Below are positions 15,720 to 22,879 of a stretch of DNA of 44,908 bases, one piece after another. The translations under genes were made by a program, and so were the position numbers. The DNA lies in NCBI RefSeq assembly GCF_015356865.1, contig NZ_JAAFZA010000068.1:1-44908 (forward strand). Reading direction: 5' to 3'. The stretch is from Catenulispora pinisilvae (GTDB taxonomy: Bacteria; Actinomycetota; Actinomycetes; Streptomycetales; Catenulisporaceae). Numbering within the stretch: the stretch's first letter is position 1; each line of letters opens with the position of its first letter. The notes beneath the pieces are model-generated. The model saw only the letters and a program-made list of their open reading frames with translations, was not told the DNA's origin and ran no database searches.

Positions 15720-16697
15720 ATGACCATCTTCGGTCCCGACATATCGTCCTATCAGAGCGGGCTGGTCTTGTCCCGGCTCGCCGACGCCGCCTTCGTCATA
15801 GCCAAGACGACCGAAGGCACCTACTACACCGATGCCGACTACCAAGGCTGGCGAGAGCAGGCCGCGCAGCTCGGCAGACCGTTCATCTGGTACCACTTCA
15901 TCTCCAACGAGAGCGCAAGCGCACAAGCCGCGCATACCGCCGCCAATGTAGGAAACAGCGCACTGCCGGGCATGCTGGATGCCGAGCCCGCTAACTCCTT
16001 CTCGCCGTCCCTGGCCGACATCCTCGCCTACGTGGACGCCGCGCATGCCGCGGGACTCAATCTGCGTCTGGTCTATCTGCCGCGCTGGTACTGGCAACAG
16101 CTCGGTTCACCCGATCTGTCCGCACTGACCAGCCGCGGCGTGTCGTTGGTCTCCTCGGAGTATCCCGGCGGGTCCGGGAGCGTCGGGAGCCTGTATCCCG
16201 GCGACGGGGCGTCCGGATGGGAGTCCTACGGCGGGCTCACACCCCTGATCTACCAATTCACCAACCAGGCGTCCGACGGCGGACAGAGCCTGGACTACAA
16301 CGCTTTCCGGGGCACGACCGCGAACTTGGTCGCGGCCCTGGGCACCCCCGGTCTGGAGGACGACAACATGCCCGCATTCGCGACAGGTGTGATCACGCCC
16401 GGCGCCGGCGCCGTGACCATGGTGTTGCCGCCGCCGGCGAACTACGGCAGCGCGAACTGGGGGAACGTGTGGTTCAGCCTGGGCGCCGACTTCGGTACGG
16501 CGACCGTGCGGGTCGCCATCTTCACGCACGGCCAGGGCTGGTCGCACATCTACGAGAACGTGGTGGTCGACGCCGCCGCCGACCGCGTCAACCCGTTCGG
16601 CGGGCCGCTGCCCACCGCGGTCCAGAAGATCAGCATCGCCCGCGTGACGAACCCGAATGTCCCGGTGGCCTACCTTCTGGAGGCCGTAGCCCGCTGA
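15720..16697 (+). CDS. GH25 lysozyme-like protein without an obvious signal peptide
   Basis: A 325-residue protein. Residues 1-215 are a GH25-type barrel: FGPDISSYQ at the start (catalytic-region Asp), VIAKTTEGTYYTD, and the D-x-E pair in MLDAEPA, matching the active-site Asp and Glu of Chalaropsis-type muramidases. Residues about 220-325 form a separate beta-rich domain (VTMVLPPPANYGSANWGNVW and following) that I cannot name. The start is ATG 15720, with AAGGAG 8 nt before it. No Sec or Tat signal is visible, unusual for a wall hydrolase, so it may be cytoplasmic, exported another way or phage-related. A strong terminator follows at 16775. Confidence 0.8.
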   Translation: MTIFGPDISSYQSGLVLSRLADAAFVIAKTTEGTYYTDADYQGWREQAAQLGRPFIWYHFISNESASAQAAHTAANVGNSALPGMLDAEPANSFSPSLADILAYVDAAHAAGLNLRLVYLPRWYWQQLGSPDLSALTSRGVSLVSSEYPGGSGSVGSLYPGDGASGWESYGGLTPLIYQFTNQASDGGQSLDYNAFRGTTANLVAALGTPGLEDDNMPAFATGVITPGAGAVTMVLPPPANYGSANWGNVWFSLGADFGTATVRVAIFTHGQGWSHIYENVVVDAAADRVNPFGGPLPTAVQKISIARVTNPNVPVAYLLEAVAR

Positions 16698-17004
16698 TCA
16701 GCCGACCAGGGCTGAGTAAGGGTCCTGACCGCGCCGACCTGACGGGTACCTGGACAACCCGCGCTCGATCTTTTGAGGCCAACCCGTTGACCCGGGTTGG
16801 CCTCATTGCTAGTTTCCCCTTCGCAGACGATCTCAGGGGCCCGGTGTCCCGGGATTCGTCGGGCGCTGACAGGCCCCATCGCACCACGGAGCACGCCAGA
16901 GCGCGCGGTACCGCCGCGTGCCGGTGCCGTGCGCCCGCGCACCAACACGCCGCCACGGCCAACCCCGGCCGGACGGCGAGGTCCCAGCGAGAGGAAGCCA
17001 CCAC
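16698..17004 (+). other. Intergenic region with terminator and presumed promoter
   Basis: 307 bp without a convincing gene. The first third contains the terminator hairpin at 16775-16804; the rest is the upstream region of the secreted protein gene, ending in AGGAAG as its ribosome site. Confidence 0.5.
16775..16804 (+). terminator. Terminator hairpin after the GH25 gene
   Basis: Perfect 12-bp stem GAGGCCAACCCG / CGGGTTGGCCTC with a 6-nt loop, preceded by TTTT. It lies 77 bp after the GH25 stop and should insulate the next gene. Confidence 0.75.
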
Positions 17005-18126
17005 ATGCTCCACACCCCCACCACCGCCCATGGCAAGGCGCGCCTGGCCGCCGCCGCCATCGGCGCCAGTGCCGCGCTGCTCGCCGCGTTCGGCACCGCC
17101 GGTTCCGCCCAGGCCGCCCCGGCCGCCGCCGCCCGCCACGGCGTGATGCCGACCGTCGCCGGAGCCGCGCAGTTCCGCGCGCAGGCCGCCCACGACGCCG
17201 CCACCGCGAAGGCCGCCACCGGCCCGGAGACGCTGTCCTACGGCGGCGGCGTCGACGGCATCGGCGTGATGGACCAGCACCCCAAGGTCTACGTCATCTT
17301 CTACGGCAGCCAGTGGGGAACACAGAGCAAGGACGCCAACGGCAACCTGACGTTCTCCAACGACCCGCAGAAGGGTGCCGCGCCGGCGCAGATGCTGTTC
17401 AAGGGCATAGGCACCGGCGGTGAGTCGTGGTCCGGGACCATGACCCAGTACTGCGACGGCCCGCTGGTGAAGGCCGGCGCGACCAGCTGCTCCACCAGCG
17501 CCGCGCACGTACCGTACCCGACCGGCGGCGTGTTCGCCGGCGCCTGGTACGACAACTCGGCCAAGTCCCCGGCCGCCGCCAGCGGCCACCAGCTCGGCGA
17601 GGAGGCGCTGAAAGCGGCGCACCACTTCGGCAACACCACCGCGGCCTCGAACCGGGCCGCCTACTACGTGATCCTGTCCCCGCACGGCACCAACCCGGAC
17701 AACTACCAGGGCCAGTACTGCGCCTGGCACGACTACAACGGCGACAGCACCCTGACCGGCGGCGCGGTGACGTCCAACGTCGGGGACTTCGCCTTCTCCA
17801 ACCAGCCCTACAACATGGACTCCGGCCAGGGCTGCGGCGTGAACTTCCTGAACTCCGGCAGCAAGGGCACGCTGGACGGCTGGACCATGACCCTGGGCCA
17901 CGAGTACAGCGAGACCATCACCGACCAGAACCCGGCCGGCGGCTGGACCAACAACGTGGCCGGCTCGCAGTACCAGGGCCAGGAGAACGCCGACGAGTGC
18001 GCCTGGCTCAAGGGCGTGACCGGCGGCGCCGGCAACGTGAAGTTCGGCAACGGCACCTTCACGTTCCAGGGCAGCTGGTCCAACGACACCAACGTCTGCG
18101 CGCTGACGCACGCGACGGTGAAGTGA
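17005..18126 (+). CDS. Secreted protein with GHEYSETITD motif (putative metallopeptidase-like)
   Basis: A 373-residue exported protein. The signal peptide covers about residues 1-36, ending GTAGSAQAAP. The mature part contains VYVIFYGSQWG, AYYVILSPHGTNPDN, FCAW-type CAWHDYNGD, and near residue 296 GHEYSETITDQNPAGGW followed by DECAWL. Similar secreted proteins are widespread in actinomycetes, and the HExxE-like motif before ITDP/ITDQ suggests metal binding, perhaps a peptidase. That activity is not established here. The start is ATG 17005, with AGGAAG upstream; the frame is open 29 codons further but the extra part has no signal character. Several Cys residues probably form disulfides. Confidence 0.72.
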   Translation: MLHTPTTAHGKARLAAAAIGASAALLAAFGTAGSAQAAPAAAARHGVMPTVAGAAQFRAQAAHDAATAKAATGPETLSYGGGVDGIGVMDQHPKVYVIFYGSQWGTQSKDANGNLTFSNDPQKGAAPAQMLFKGIGTGGESWSGTMTQYCDGPLVKAGATSCSTSAAHVPYPTGGVFAGAWYDNSAKSPAAASGHQLGEEALKAAHHFGNTTAASNRAAYYVILSPHGTNPDNYQGQYCAWHDYNGDSTLTGGAVTSNVGDFAFSNQPYNMDSGQGCGVNFLNSGSKGTLDGWTMTLGHEYSETITDQNPAGGWTNNVAGSQYQGQENADECAWLKGVTGGAGNVKFGNGTFTFQGSWSNDTNVCALTHATVK

Positions 18127-18159
18127 CCCGGCTGTAGGCGACGCGGAACCCGCCGGGTC
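18125..18159. terminator. Hairpin between convergent genes
   Basis: GACCCGGC / GCCGGGTC, an 8-bp stem with a 19-nt loop, starts at the stop codon of the secreted protein gene and ends 8 bp before the stop of the opposing gene. It may serve both directions. Confidence 0.45.
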
Positions 18160-18166
18160 TCAGCCC

Positions 18167-18934
18167 TCAGCCTTCGGGCCGGGGCTCGGCGGGAGTCCAC
18201 AGGTCCTGACGCGGCGGCAGCACCGCCGAGCCCGATGACGCGAGATCGTCCGCGTGCGGTGCCGACTGCGGCGGGAGCATGATCGTGGGTTCGTCGGCGG
18301 CGCTCGGCCGCGGCGGGATCAGGAGGGTCGGCTCGTCATCCGCGGCGGACGTCTGGTTCGGTGGAGCAGCGCTAAAGATATGTCCGGCAGCTTCGGGTGC
18401 CGCCGACACCGCCTCGCCGTACACTTCCACCCCGTGCAACCGCGCAGTGGCGATCAAGCTGTGCCGCACCTCCGGCCAGGTCGCCATCAGCAGGGCCGCG
18501 AACACCCCGCACTGGACCGTCTTCTCCCGCCCGAGCGCACCCCGGTACACGACCTCGCTGACCACGTCGCCGCCGCGGGCCTTGGTCAGCCGCGGCGCCG
18601 CGAAGTCGCCGAGCAACGCCATCGCGTGGTCCACCACCCACTTGCGGCCCGGCACCGGCGGCAGCAGGTGCCGGATCTTCTCCGCCTCGCGGGCCATCGC
18701 CTTGTCGGAGACCACCTCGACCAGGTCCCGCACGATCACCCGGACGGCCTTGTCCCAGGGCACGTCCTCGCCGTCGAAGGCCATGTGGTCCGGCCCGACG
18801 GCCACCTCGCCGTACCGGTCGAGCAGCCCCAGTGGTTTGAGGGCCAGCGACGGGAGGTCGGTGCGCCGCCGCAGATACGCCGCGAGGGAGATCTCCCACA
18901 AAGCGTCGGCGGGCGCGGACGGCATCGGGATCAT
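18167..18934 (-). CDS. Conserved-looking hypothetical protein, helical core with disordered C-terminal tail
   Basis: A 255-residue protein I cannot assign. The N-terminal part (about 1-175) is ordered in character: LWEISLAAYLRRRTDLPSL, MAFDGEDVPWDKAVRV, and LLPPVPGRKWVVDHA. The tail (from about 185) is low in complexity, with two related segments DDEPTLLIPPRPS and DEPTIMLPPQS. Starts at ATG 18934, ATG 18925 or GTG 18955 are all possible, with no strong ribosome site. It is divergent from poxB, with 72 bp between them. Confidence 0.6.
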   Translation of the reverse strand: MIPMPSAPADALWEISLAAYLRRRTDLPSLALKPLGLLDRYGEVAVGPDHMAFDGEDVPWDKAVRVIVRDLVEVVSDKAMAREAEKIRHLLPPVPGRKWVVDHAMALLGDFAAPRLTKARGGDVVSEVVYRGALGREKTVQCGVFAALLMATWPEVRHSLIATARLHGVEVYGEAVSAAPEAAGHIFSAAPPNQTSAADDEPTLLIPPRPSAADEPTIMLPPQSAPHADDLASSGSAVLPPRQDLWTPAEPRPEG

Positions 18935-19006
18935 AGGTGTCTTCTGGTCCCCCACGCGGCTCACTCTAGCGATCCCCGCGCGGGCCCCCTCCCCGAGACT
19001 GCCAGT

Positions 19007-20737
19007 ATGCCTACTGTCGCGGATGTGCTGTGGAAGATGCTCGCCCAGGCCGGTGTGCGGCGCTGCTACGGAATCGTGGGCGACGCCCTGAACCCGGCGA
19101 TCGACGCGCTGCGGCGGGCCGGCGACATCGACTTCGTGCACGTGCGGCACGAGGAGTGGGGCGTGTTCGCGGCGGTCGCGGAGGCGAAGATGTCCGGGCG
19201 GCCGGTCGCGGTCTGCGGCACCGCCGGACCCGGGGTGAGCCACCTGATCAACGGCCTGATCGACGCCCGCAAGGAAGGCGTCCCGGTGATCGCGATCGCC
19301 GGTGACGTCGAGACCGCCATCATGGACACGGACGGTCTGGAAGAGCTGAACCCCTATACGTTCTTCAGCGTCGCGTCTCTATATACAGGTCGCCTAGTAG
19401 ACCCGAAACAGCTGCGGCCGATCGTCACCTCCGCCATCACCACCGCGCTGGCCGAACAGGGCCCGACGGTGATCTCGCTGCCCGGCGACGTGGCGGCGGC
19501 GGACGCACCGAATGTGTCGACGCATATAACGGTGCCGAACACCATGGTCGGCCCGGCGCCCGATGCGGACATCGGGAAGCTGGCCGAGATCGTCAACGGC
19601 GCGAAGACGGTCACCATCTTCGGCGGCGAAGGCTGCCAGAACGCCCGGGACCAGGTCCGCGCCCTCGCGGACAAGCTGAACGCACCGGTCGGCTACAGCT
19701 TCAAGGGCAAGCAGTGGCTGGAGTACGACAACCCGCACGCGGTCGGCATGACCGGGCTGCTCGGCTACGGCGGCTGCTGGGAGGCGGCGAACCACGCCGA
19801 CGTGCTCCTGATGCTGGGCACGGACTTCCCGTTCCCGCAGTTCCTGCCGCACAGCGGCGTCAAGGTGGTCCAGGTGGACCGGGACGGCCGCCGGCTGGGC
19901 CGCCGCGTGCCGCTGGTCCACGGACTGGTCGGCGACGTCGGTGCGACCCTGGACAAGCTGCTGCCGCTGGTGTCGGCGAAGACCGACGACTCCTTCCTGC
20001 GTAAGTGTCTGAAGAAGACAGAGGATTTCGACAAGCAGTTGCAGCACTATGTCGAACGCGGTCCGGCCCTGAAGCAGATCCGTCCCGAGTACCTGACCGC
20101 GACCCTCGACCGGCTCGCGCCCGAAGAAGCCGTATTCACCGTGGACACCGGCACCGCGTGCATCTGGGCCGCGCACTACCTGCACTTCGGCCCGAAGCGC
20201 CACCTGTTCGGCAGCCTCACGTGGGCCTCGATGGCCAGCGCCTCGCCGAACGCGTTCGGCGCCAAGATGGCCTTCCCGGACCGCGCGGCGATCGCCCTGT
20301 GCGGCGACGGCGGCTTCACGATGCTCGGCCTCGGCGACCTCCTCACTGAGGTACAGCGCAAGGCCGAGATCGTGCACGTGATCCTGAACAACGGCAAGCT
20401 CGACTTCGTCTGGATCGAGATGCAGGAGGCCGGGCTCACGCCGTGGGGCGTGGACTTCCAGAACCCGGACTTCGCCAAGGTAGCCGAGGCGATGGGCGCC
20501 CGGGGCATCAGGATCGAACGCCCCGCGGATCTGGAGCAGGGCCTGAAGGAGGCCCTGAACCACCGCGGGGGTCCGGTGGTGGTCGACGTGGTGGTCGATC
20601 CCTACGCGCTGGCGCTACCCGCGCACACCCCGGCCGAGACGATCAAGGGCTTCACGCTCAGCGTCGCCAAGCAGGCGCTGACCGGCCACCTCGGCGACGT
20701 CGTCAAGGAGGCGACGCACAACGCGCGGCTGCTCTGA
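19007..20737 (+). CDS. poxB: Pyruvate dehydrogenase (quinone) / thiamine-diphosphate enzyme
   Basis: A 576-residue ThDP-dependent enzyme. Catalytic Glu50 lies in VRHEEWG, the same number as in E. coli PoxB. The ThDP/Mg motif starts CGDGGFTM (residues 432-439) and ends at NNG (Asn461-462). The middle FAD-type domain has AIAGDVET and GTDFPFPQF, and the C terminus has AHTPAETIKGFTLSVAKQALTG, as in PoxB-like proteins. It should oxidise pyruvate to acetate and CO2, passing electrons to the quinone pool at the membrane. It is a monocistronic gene ending in a hairpin. One short stretch (about 19360-19410) uses CTA, TAT, ACA and GTA codons unlike the rest. Acetolactate synthase is less likely given the C terminus. 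Confidence 0.87.
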   Translation: MPTVADVLWKMLAQAGVRRCYGIVGDALNPAIDALRRAGDIDFVHVRHEEWGVFAAVAEAKMSGRPVAVCGTAGPGVSHLINGLIDARKEGVPVIAIAGDVETAIMDTDGLEELNPYTFFSVASLYTGRLVDPKQLRPIVTSAITTALAEQGPTVISLPGDVAAADAPNVSTHITVPNTMVGPAPDADIGKLAEIVNGAKTVTIFGGEGCQNARDQVRALADKLNAPVGYSFKGKQWLEYDNPHAVGMTGLLGYGGCWEAANHADVLLMLGTDFPFPQFLPHSGVKVVQVDRDGRRLGRRVPLVHGLVGDVGATLDKLLPLVSAKTDDSFLRKCLKKTEDFDKQLQHYVERGPALKQIRPEYLTATLDRLAPEEAVFTVDTGTACIWAAHYLHFGPKRHLFGSLTWASMASASPNAFGAKMAFPDRAAIALCGDGGFTMLGLGDLLTEVQRKAEIVHVILNNGKLDFVWIEMQEAGLTPWGVDFQNPDFAKVAEAMGARGIRIERPADLEQGLKEALNHRGGPVVVDVVVDPYALALPAHTPAETIKGFTLSVAKQALTGHLGDVVKEATHNARLL

Positions 20738-20765
20738 GCACGGAGCACGTCCCCGTACTCAGAGC
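20731..20765 (+). terminator. Hairpin at the poxB stop codon
   Basis: GCTCTGAG / CTCAGAGC, 8 bp, with an inner ACGG / CCGT stem. The left arm includes the poxB stop codon. There is no T-run, so termination strength is uncertain. Confidence 0.5.
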
Positions 20766-20818
20766 ACATCCGGCATCGCGGTTCTACGGCCTCAAAGCAC
20801 GCCGCGCAGTGCGCGTCG

Positions 20819-20833
20819 GCGCTCTCAGAGCGC
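20819..20833. terminator. Palindrome at the end of the LLM oxidoreductase gene
   Basis: GCGCTCTCAGAGCGC is a perfect 7-bp inverted repeat around one central base, covering the stop of the minus-strand gene. It shares the CTCAGAGC core with the poxB hairpin 55 bp away. Confidence 0.4.
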
Positions 20834-21673
20834 GTCGGCCAGCCGGTCGACCTGCTTGGGGTCGCGGCCGTAGCAGTAGAACATCACCTCGTCGACGCCC
20901 TGGTCGGCGTACGCCGCGACGGCCTCGCGGACTCCCTCCGGCGTGGTGATCATCGCGGCGACGAACTGCTCGCCCATCTCGCCGGCGAAGCGGTAGTAGC
21001 CGCCCATGGCCGTACGGGCCTCCTCGACCACCGACTCCGGGCCGAGCGCGGCGTTGACCTGGGCGACGATCCGCGGCGCTCCGTCCCGGCCGGCCTCCTC
21101 CCAGGTCCGGCGAACCGTGTCGATCTGAGCGCCGATCATCTGCGGCGGCGCGACGGCCAGCAGTCCGTCGCCGAATCGGGCGATCCGGCCCAGTGCGGCC
21201 GGCGCGAACGCGCCGAACAGCACCTCAGGGCCGTTCTCCCGGTGGGACAGCGGCCCGATCGGGCCCAGGGTGTCGCTGTAGTCGGCGCCGGACCAGACGC
21301 GCCGCATCACTTCCATCTGCTCGTCCATGCGCCGGCCGCGCGACCGGTAGTCGGCGCCGACCACCTCGAAGTCGTCCTCGCGGCCGCCGACGCCCAGCCC
21401 CAGGACGAAGCGGCCGCCGCTGAGCCGGTCGAGGGTGGCGGCCTGCTTGGCCAGCAGGACAGGCTCGCGCAGCGGCGCCAGCAGCACCTCGGTCTGGAGT
21501 CGGATCCGAGTGGTCGCACCGGCCAGGACGGACAGCGTCACCAGCGGTTCGGGGTTGTCGAAGACGAAACGGTCGAGCAGACCGAGGGTGGAGAACGGTC
21601 CGGTGTCAGCGGCCCGGGCCCAGTCGAGCAGCACCTCGGGGGTGCTGACGGGAAGGCCGATTCCGACTTTCAT
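20825..21673 (-). CDS. LLM class flavin-dependent oxidoreductase
   Basis: A 282-residue luciferase-like monooxygenase fold protein: VGIGLPVSTPEVLL at the N terminus, LDRFVFDNPEPLVTLSVLA, TRIRLQTEVLLAPLREP, and RLSGGRFVLGLGVGGREDDFE, all typical of the F420- or FMN-dependent LLM family. The DRLSGGR segment marks this group. Substrate and cofactor (F420 against FMN) cannot be decided from sequence. The start is ATG 21673, with GGAGG 7 nt before it. It converges with poxB and is divergent from the cysH control region. Confidence 0.87.
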   Translation of the reverse strand: MKVGIGLPVSTPEVLLDWARAADTGPFSTLGLLDRFVFDNPEPLVTLSVLAGATTRIRLQTEVLLAPLREPVLLAKQAATLDRLSGGRFVLGLGVGGREDDFEVVGADYRSRGRRMDEQMEVMRRVWSGADYSDTLGPIGPLSHRENGPEVLFGAFAPAALGRIARFGDGLLAVAPPQMIGAQIDTVRRTWEEAGRDGAPRIVAQVNAALGPESVVEEARTAMGGYYRFAGEMGEQFVAAMITTPEGVREAVAAYADQGVDEVMFYCYGRDPKQVDRLADAL

Positions 21674-21848
21674 GAATAACCTCCATAAGGGAACGACGAA
21701 ACAATGCCGCCCCCTCCAGGACTTCGGCAATGCGAAGCCTAAGGCTCCCGTTCTGCGGCGTTCCCTCTGGGGAGCTCCCTCTCGGAGTATCGGCAGCCTA
21801 GGACCTCGACTCCGGCGCAACAACCCCATTACGCCACCTCAACGTGGC

Positions 21849-21915
21849 GTGAGACACATGGTCCGCATCATGGACGACAGTGGACGACCCGCGGACCGCG
21901 TGCGACTCTCTAAGC
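21849..21915 (+). promoter_or_regulatory. Conserved control region before the cysH leader peptide
   Basis: Paralogous to 13499-13566. The 38-bp block (21849-21886) ends in TGGACG (21881-21886), a possible -35; after 17 nt lies GACTCT (21904-21909), a weak -10, 6 nt before the leader ATG. An inverted repeat GGTCCGC / GCGGACC (about 21861-21898) surrounds the shared core, at a different place from the repeat in the sirA copy. Confidence 0.6.
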
Positions 21916-22002
21916 ATGTCTCGTGCTGGAATCGCGCTCGTCGGTCGACGTCACGTCGACTTCGGACGGCTGTCCAGCATGGTCTGTATGCCGGCCCAGT
22001 AG
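21916..22002 (+). CDS. RRHVD leader peptide upstream of cysH
   Basis: A 28-residue ORF: MSRAGIALVGRRHVDFGRLS, then SMVC and a short end. The TGT cysteine codon is number 24, as in the sirA leader, followed by only four more residues. No ribosome site precedes the ATG (CTCTAAGC), which fits leaderless translation from a start point at the ATG. It ends 153 nt before cysH. The proposed role is cysteine-sensitive control of the operon. Confidence 0.75.
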   Translation: MSRAGIALVGRRHVDFGRLSSMVCMPAQ

Positions 22003-22141
22003 ACCTCGCCCGCGATCTGTCACCGAAGATCCTTCAGGGCGCTCGGTCCGCCGGCCCTTCCCCCACGCCGTCCGAGGACGCCGCCTTCACGCGGTCCGGG
22101 CGCGTCGGGCGTCCGGCACGCCCGTGCGCCCGCCACTGTAA

Positions 22142-22152
22142 GGGGAAGCCCC
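22142..22152 (+). promoter_or_regulatory. cysH ribosome site within a small hairpin
   Basis: GGGG AAG CCCC folds on itself and contains the Shine-Dalgarno GGGGAAG, with 7 nt to the ATG. GGGGAAG also matches CTTCCCC at 22057-22063. Either pairing could hide the ribosome site. Confidence 0.35.
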
Positions 22153-22155
22153 GAA

Positions 22156-22878
22156 ATGTCAGCGGACACCGCACCCGCGTCGGTCAAGCCCCGGGCCGGC
22201 GACCTGCGAGCGCTGGCCGAGCAGGCCAACGCAGAGCTGGAGCACGCCCCGGCCGGGCGGGTCGTCGAATGGGCCCAGGCCACCTTCGGCACGGACCTGG
22301 TCGTCGCCTCCTCTATGGCCGACACCCACCTGGTGCACCTGGCCTCCACCGCGGCGCCGGGCATCGACGTCGCGTTCCTGGACACCGGCTACCACTTCGC
22401 CGAGACCATCGGCACCCGGGACGCCGTCGCCGAGGTGTACCCGGTGCGGCTGCTGAACATCACCCCGCTGCGGACGGTCGCCGAGCAGGACGCCGAATAC
22501 GGCCCGCGGCTGTACGAGCGCGACCCCGACAAGTGTTGTGCGCTGCGCAAGGTCGAGCCGCTGGAGCGGGCGCTGAAGCCGTACACGGCCTGGATCAACG
22601 GCATGCGCCGCGAGGAGTCACCGACCCGCGCGGACATCCCGGTGGTCGGCTACGACGCCAAGCGCGACATGGTCAAGATCTCCCCGCTGGCCGCCTGGAC
22701 CCAGGCCGATCTCGACGCCTACATCACCGACCACGGCGTGCTGACCAATCCCCTGTTCATGGAGGGCTACACGTCGATCGGCTGCGAGCCCTGCACGCGC
22801 AAGCCCCTGCCCGGCGAGGACCCGCGGGCCGGCCGGTGGGCCGGCAACGCCAAGACCGAATGCGGACTGCACACCTGA
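22156..22878 (+). CDS. cysH: Adenylylsulfate (APS) reductase
   Basis: A 240-residue assimilatory reductase that converts APS to sulfite and AMP using thioredoxin. The 4Fe-4S ligands are the pair Cys127-Cys128 (DKCCALRK) and Cys210/Cys213 (GCEPCTR); the CC/CxxC pattern marks the APS rather than PAPS type. The catalytic cysteine is Cys236 in ECGLH. Substrate-site segments SSMADTHLVHLAS and DTGYHFAET are present. The start ATG 22156 has GGGGAAG at 7 nt. It is the first gene of cysH-cysD-cysN-ssuABC-sirB, with 1 bp to cysD. Because it uses APS directly, no CysC kinase is needed, and none is present here. Confidence 0.94.
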   Translation: MSADTAPASVKPRAGDLRALAEQANAELEHAPAGRVVEWAQATFGTDLVVASSMADTHLVHLASTAAPGIDVAFLDTGYHFAETIGTRDAVAEVYPVRLLNITPLRTVAEQDAEYGPRLYERDPDKCCALRKVEPLERALKPYTAWINGMRREESPTRADIPVVGYDAKRDMVKISPLAAWTQADLDAYITDHGVLTNPLFMEGYTSIGCEPCTRKPLPGEDPRAGRWAGNAKTECGLHT

Positions 22879-22879
22879 C

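Larger units (their letters stand above)
21674..22155 (+). other. Intergenic control region of the cys operon
   Basis: 482 bp. The left half is the LLM gene promoter side with no clear element. At 21831-21850 an inverted repeat ACGCCAC / GTGGCGT abuts the conserved block. Then follow the conserved control region (21849), the leader peptide (21916-22002) and a 153-nt GC-rich untranslated stretch before cysH. That stretch holds CTTCCCC at 22057-22063, complementary to the cysH ribosome site. Confidence 0.6.

Noticed and set aside
18254..19006. A longer start for poxB at 18254
   Set aside because: The extra 251 residues are antisense to the hypothetical gene and have no PoxB similarity; ATG 19007 gives catalytic Glu50 as in E. 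coli PoxB.
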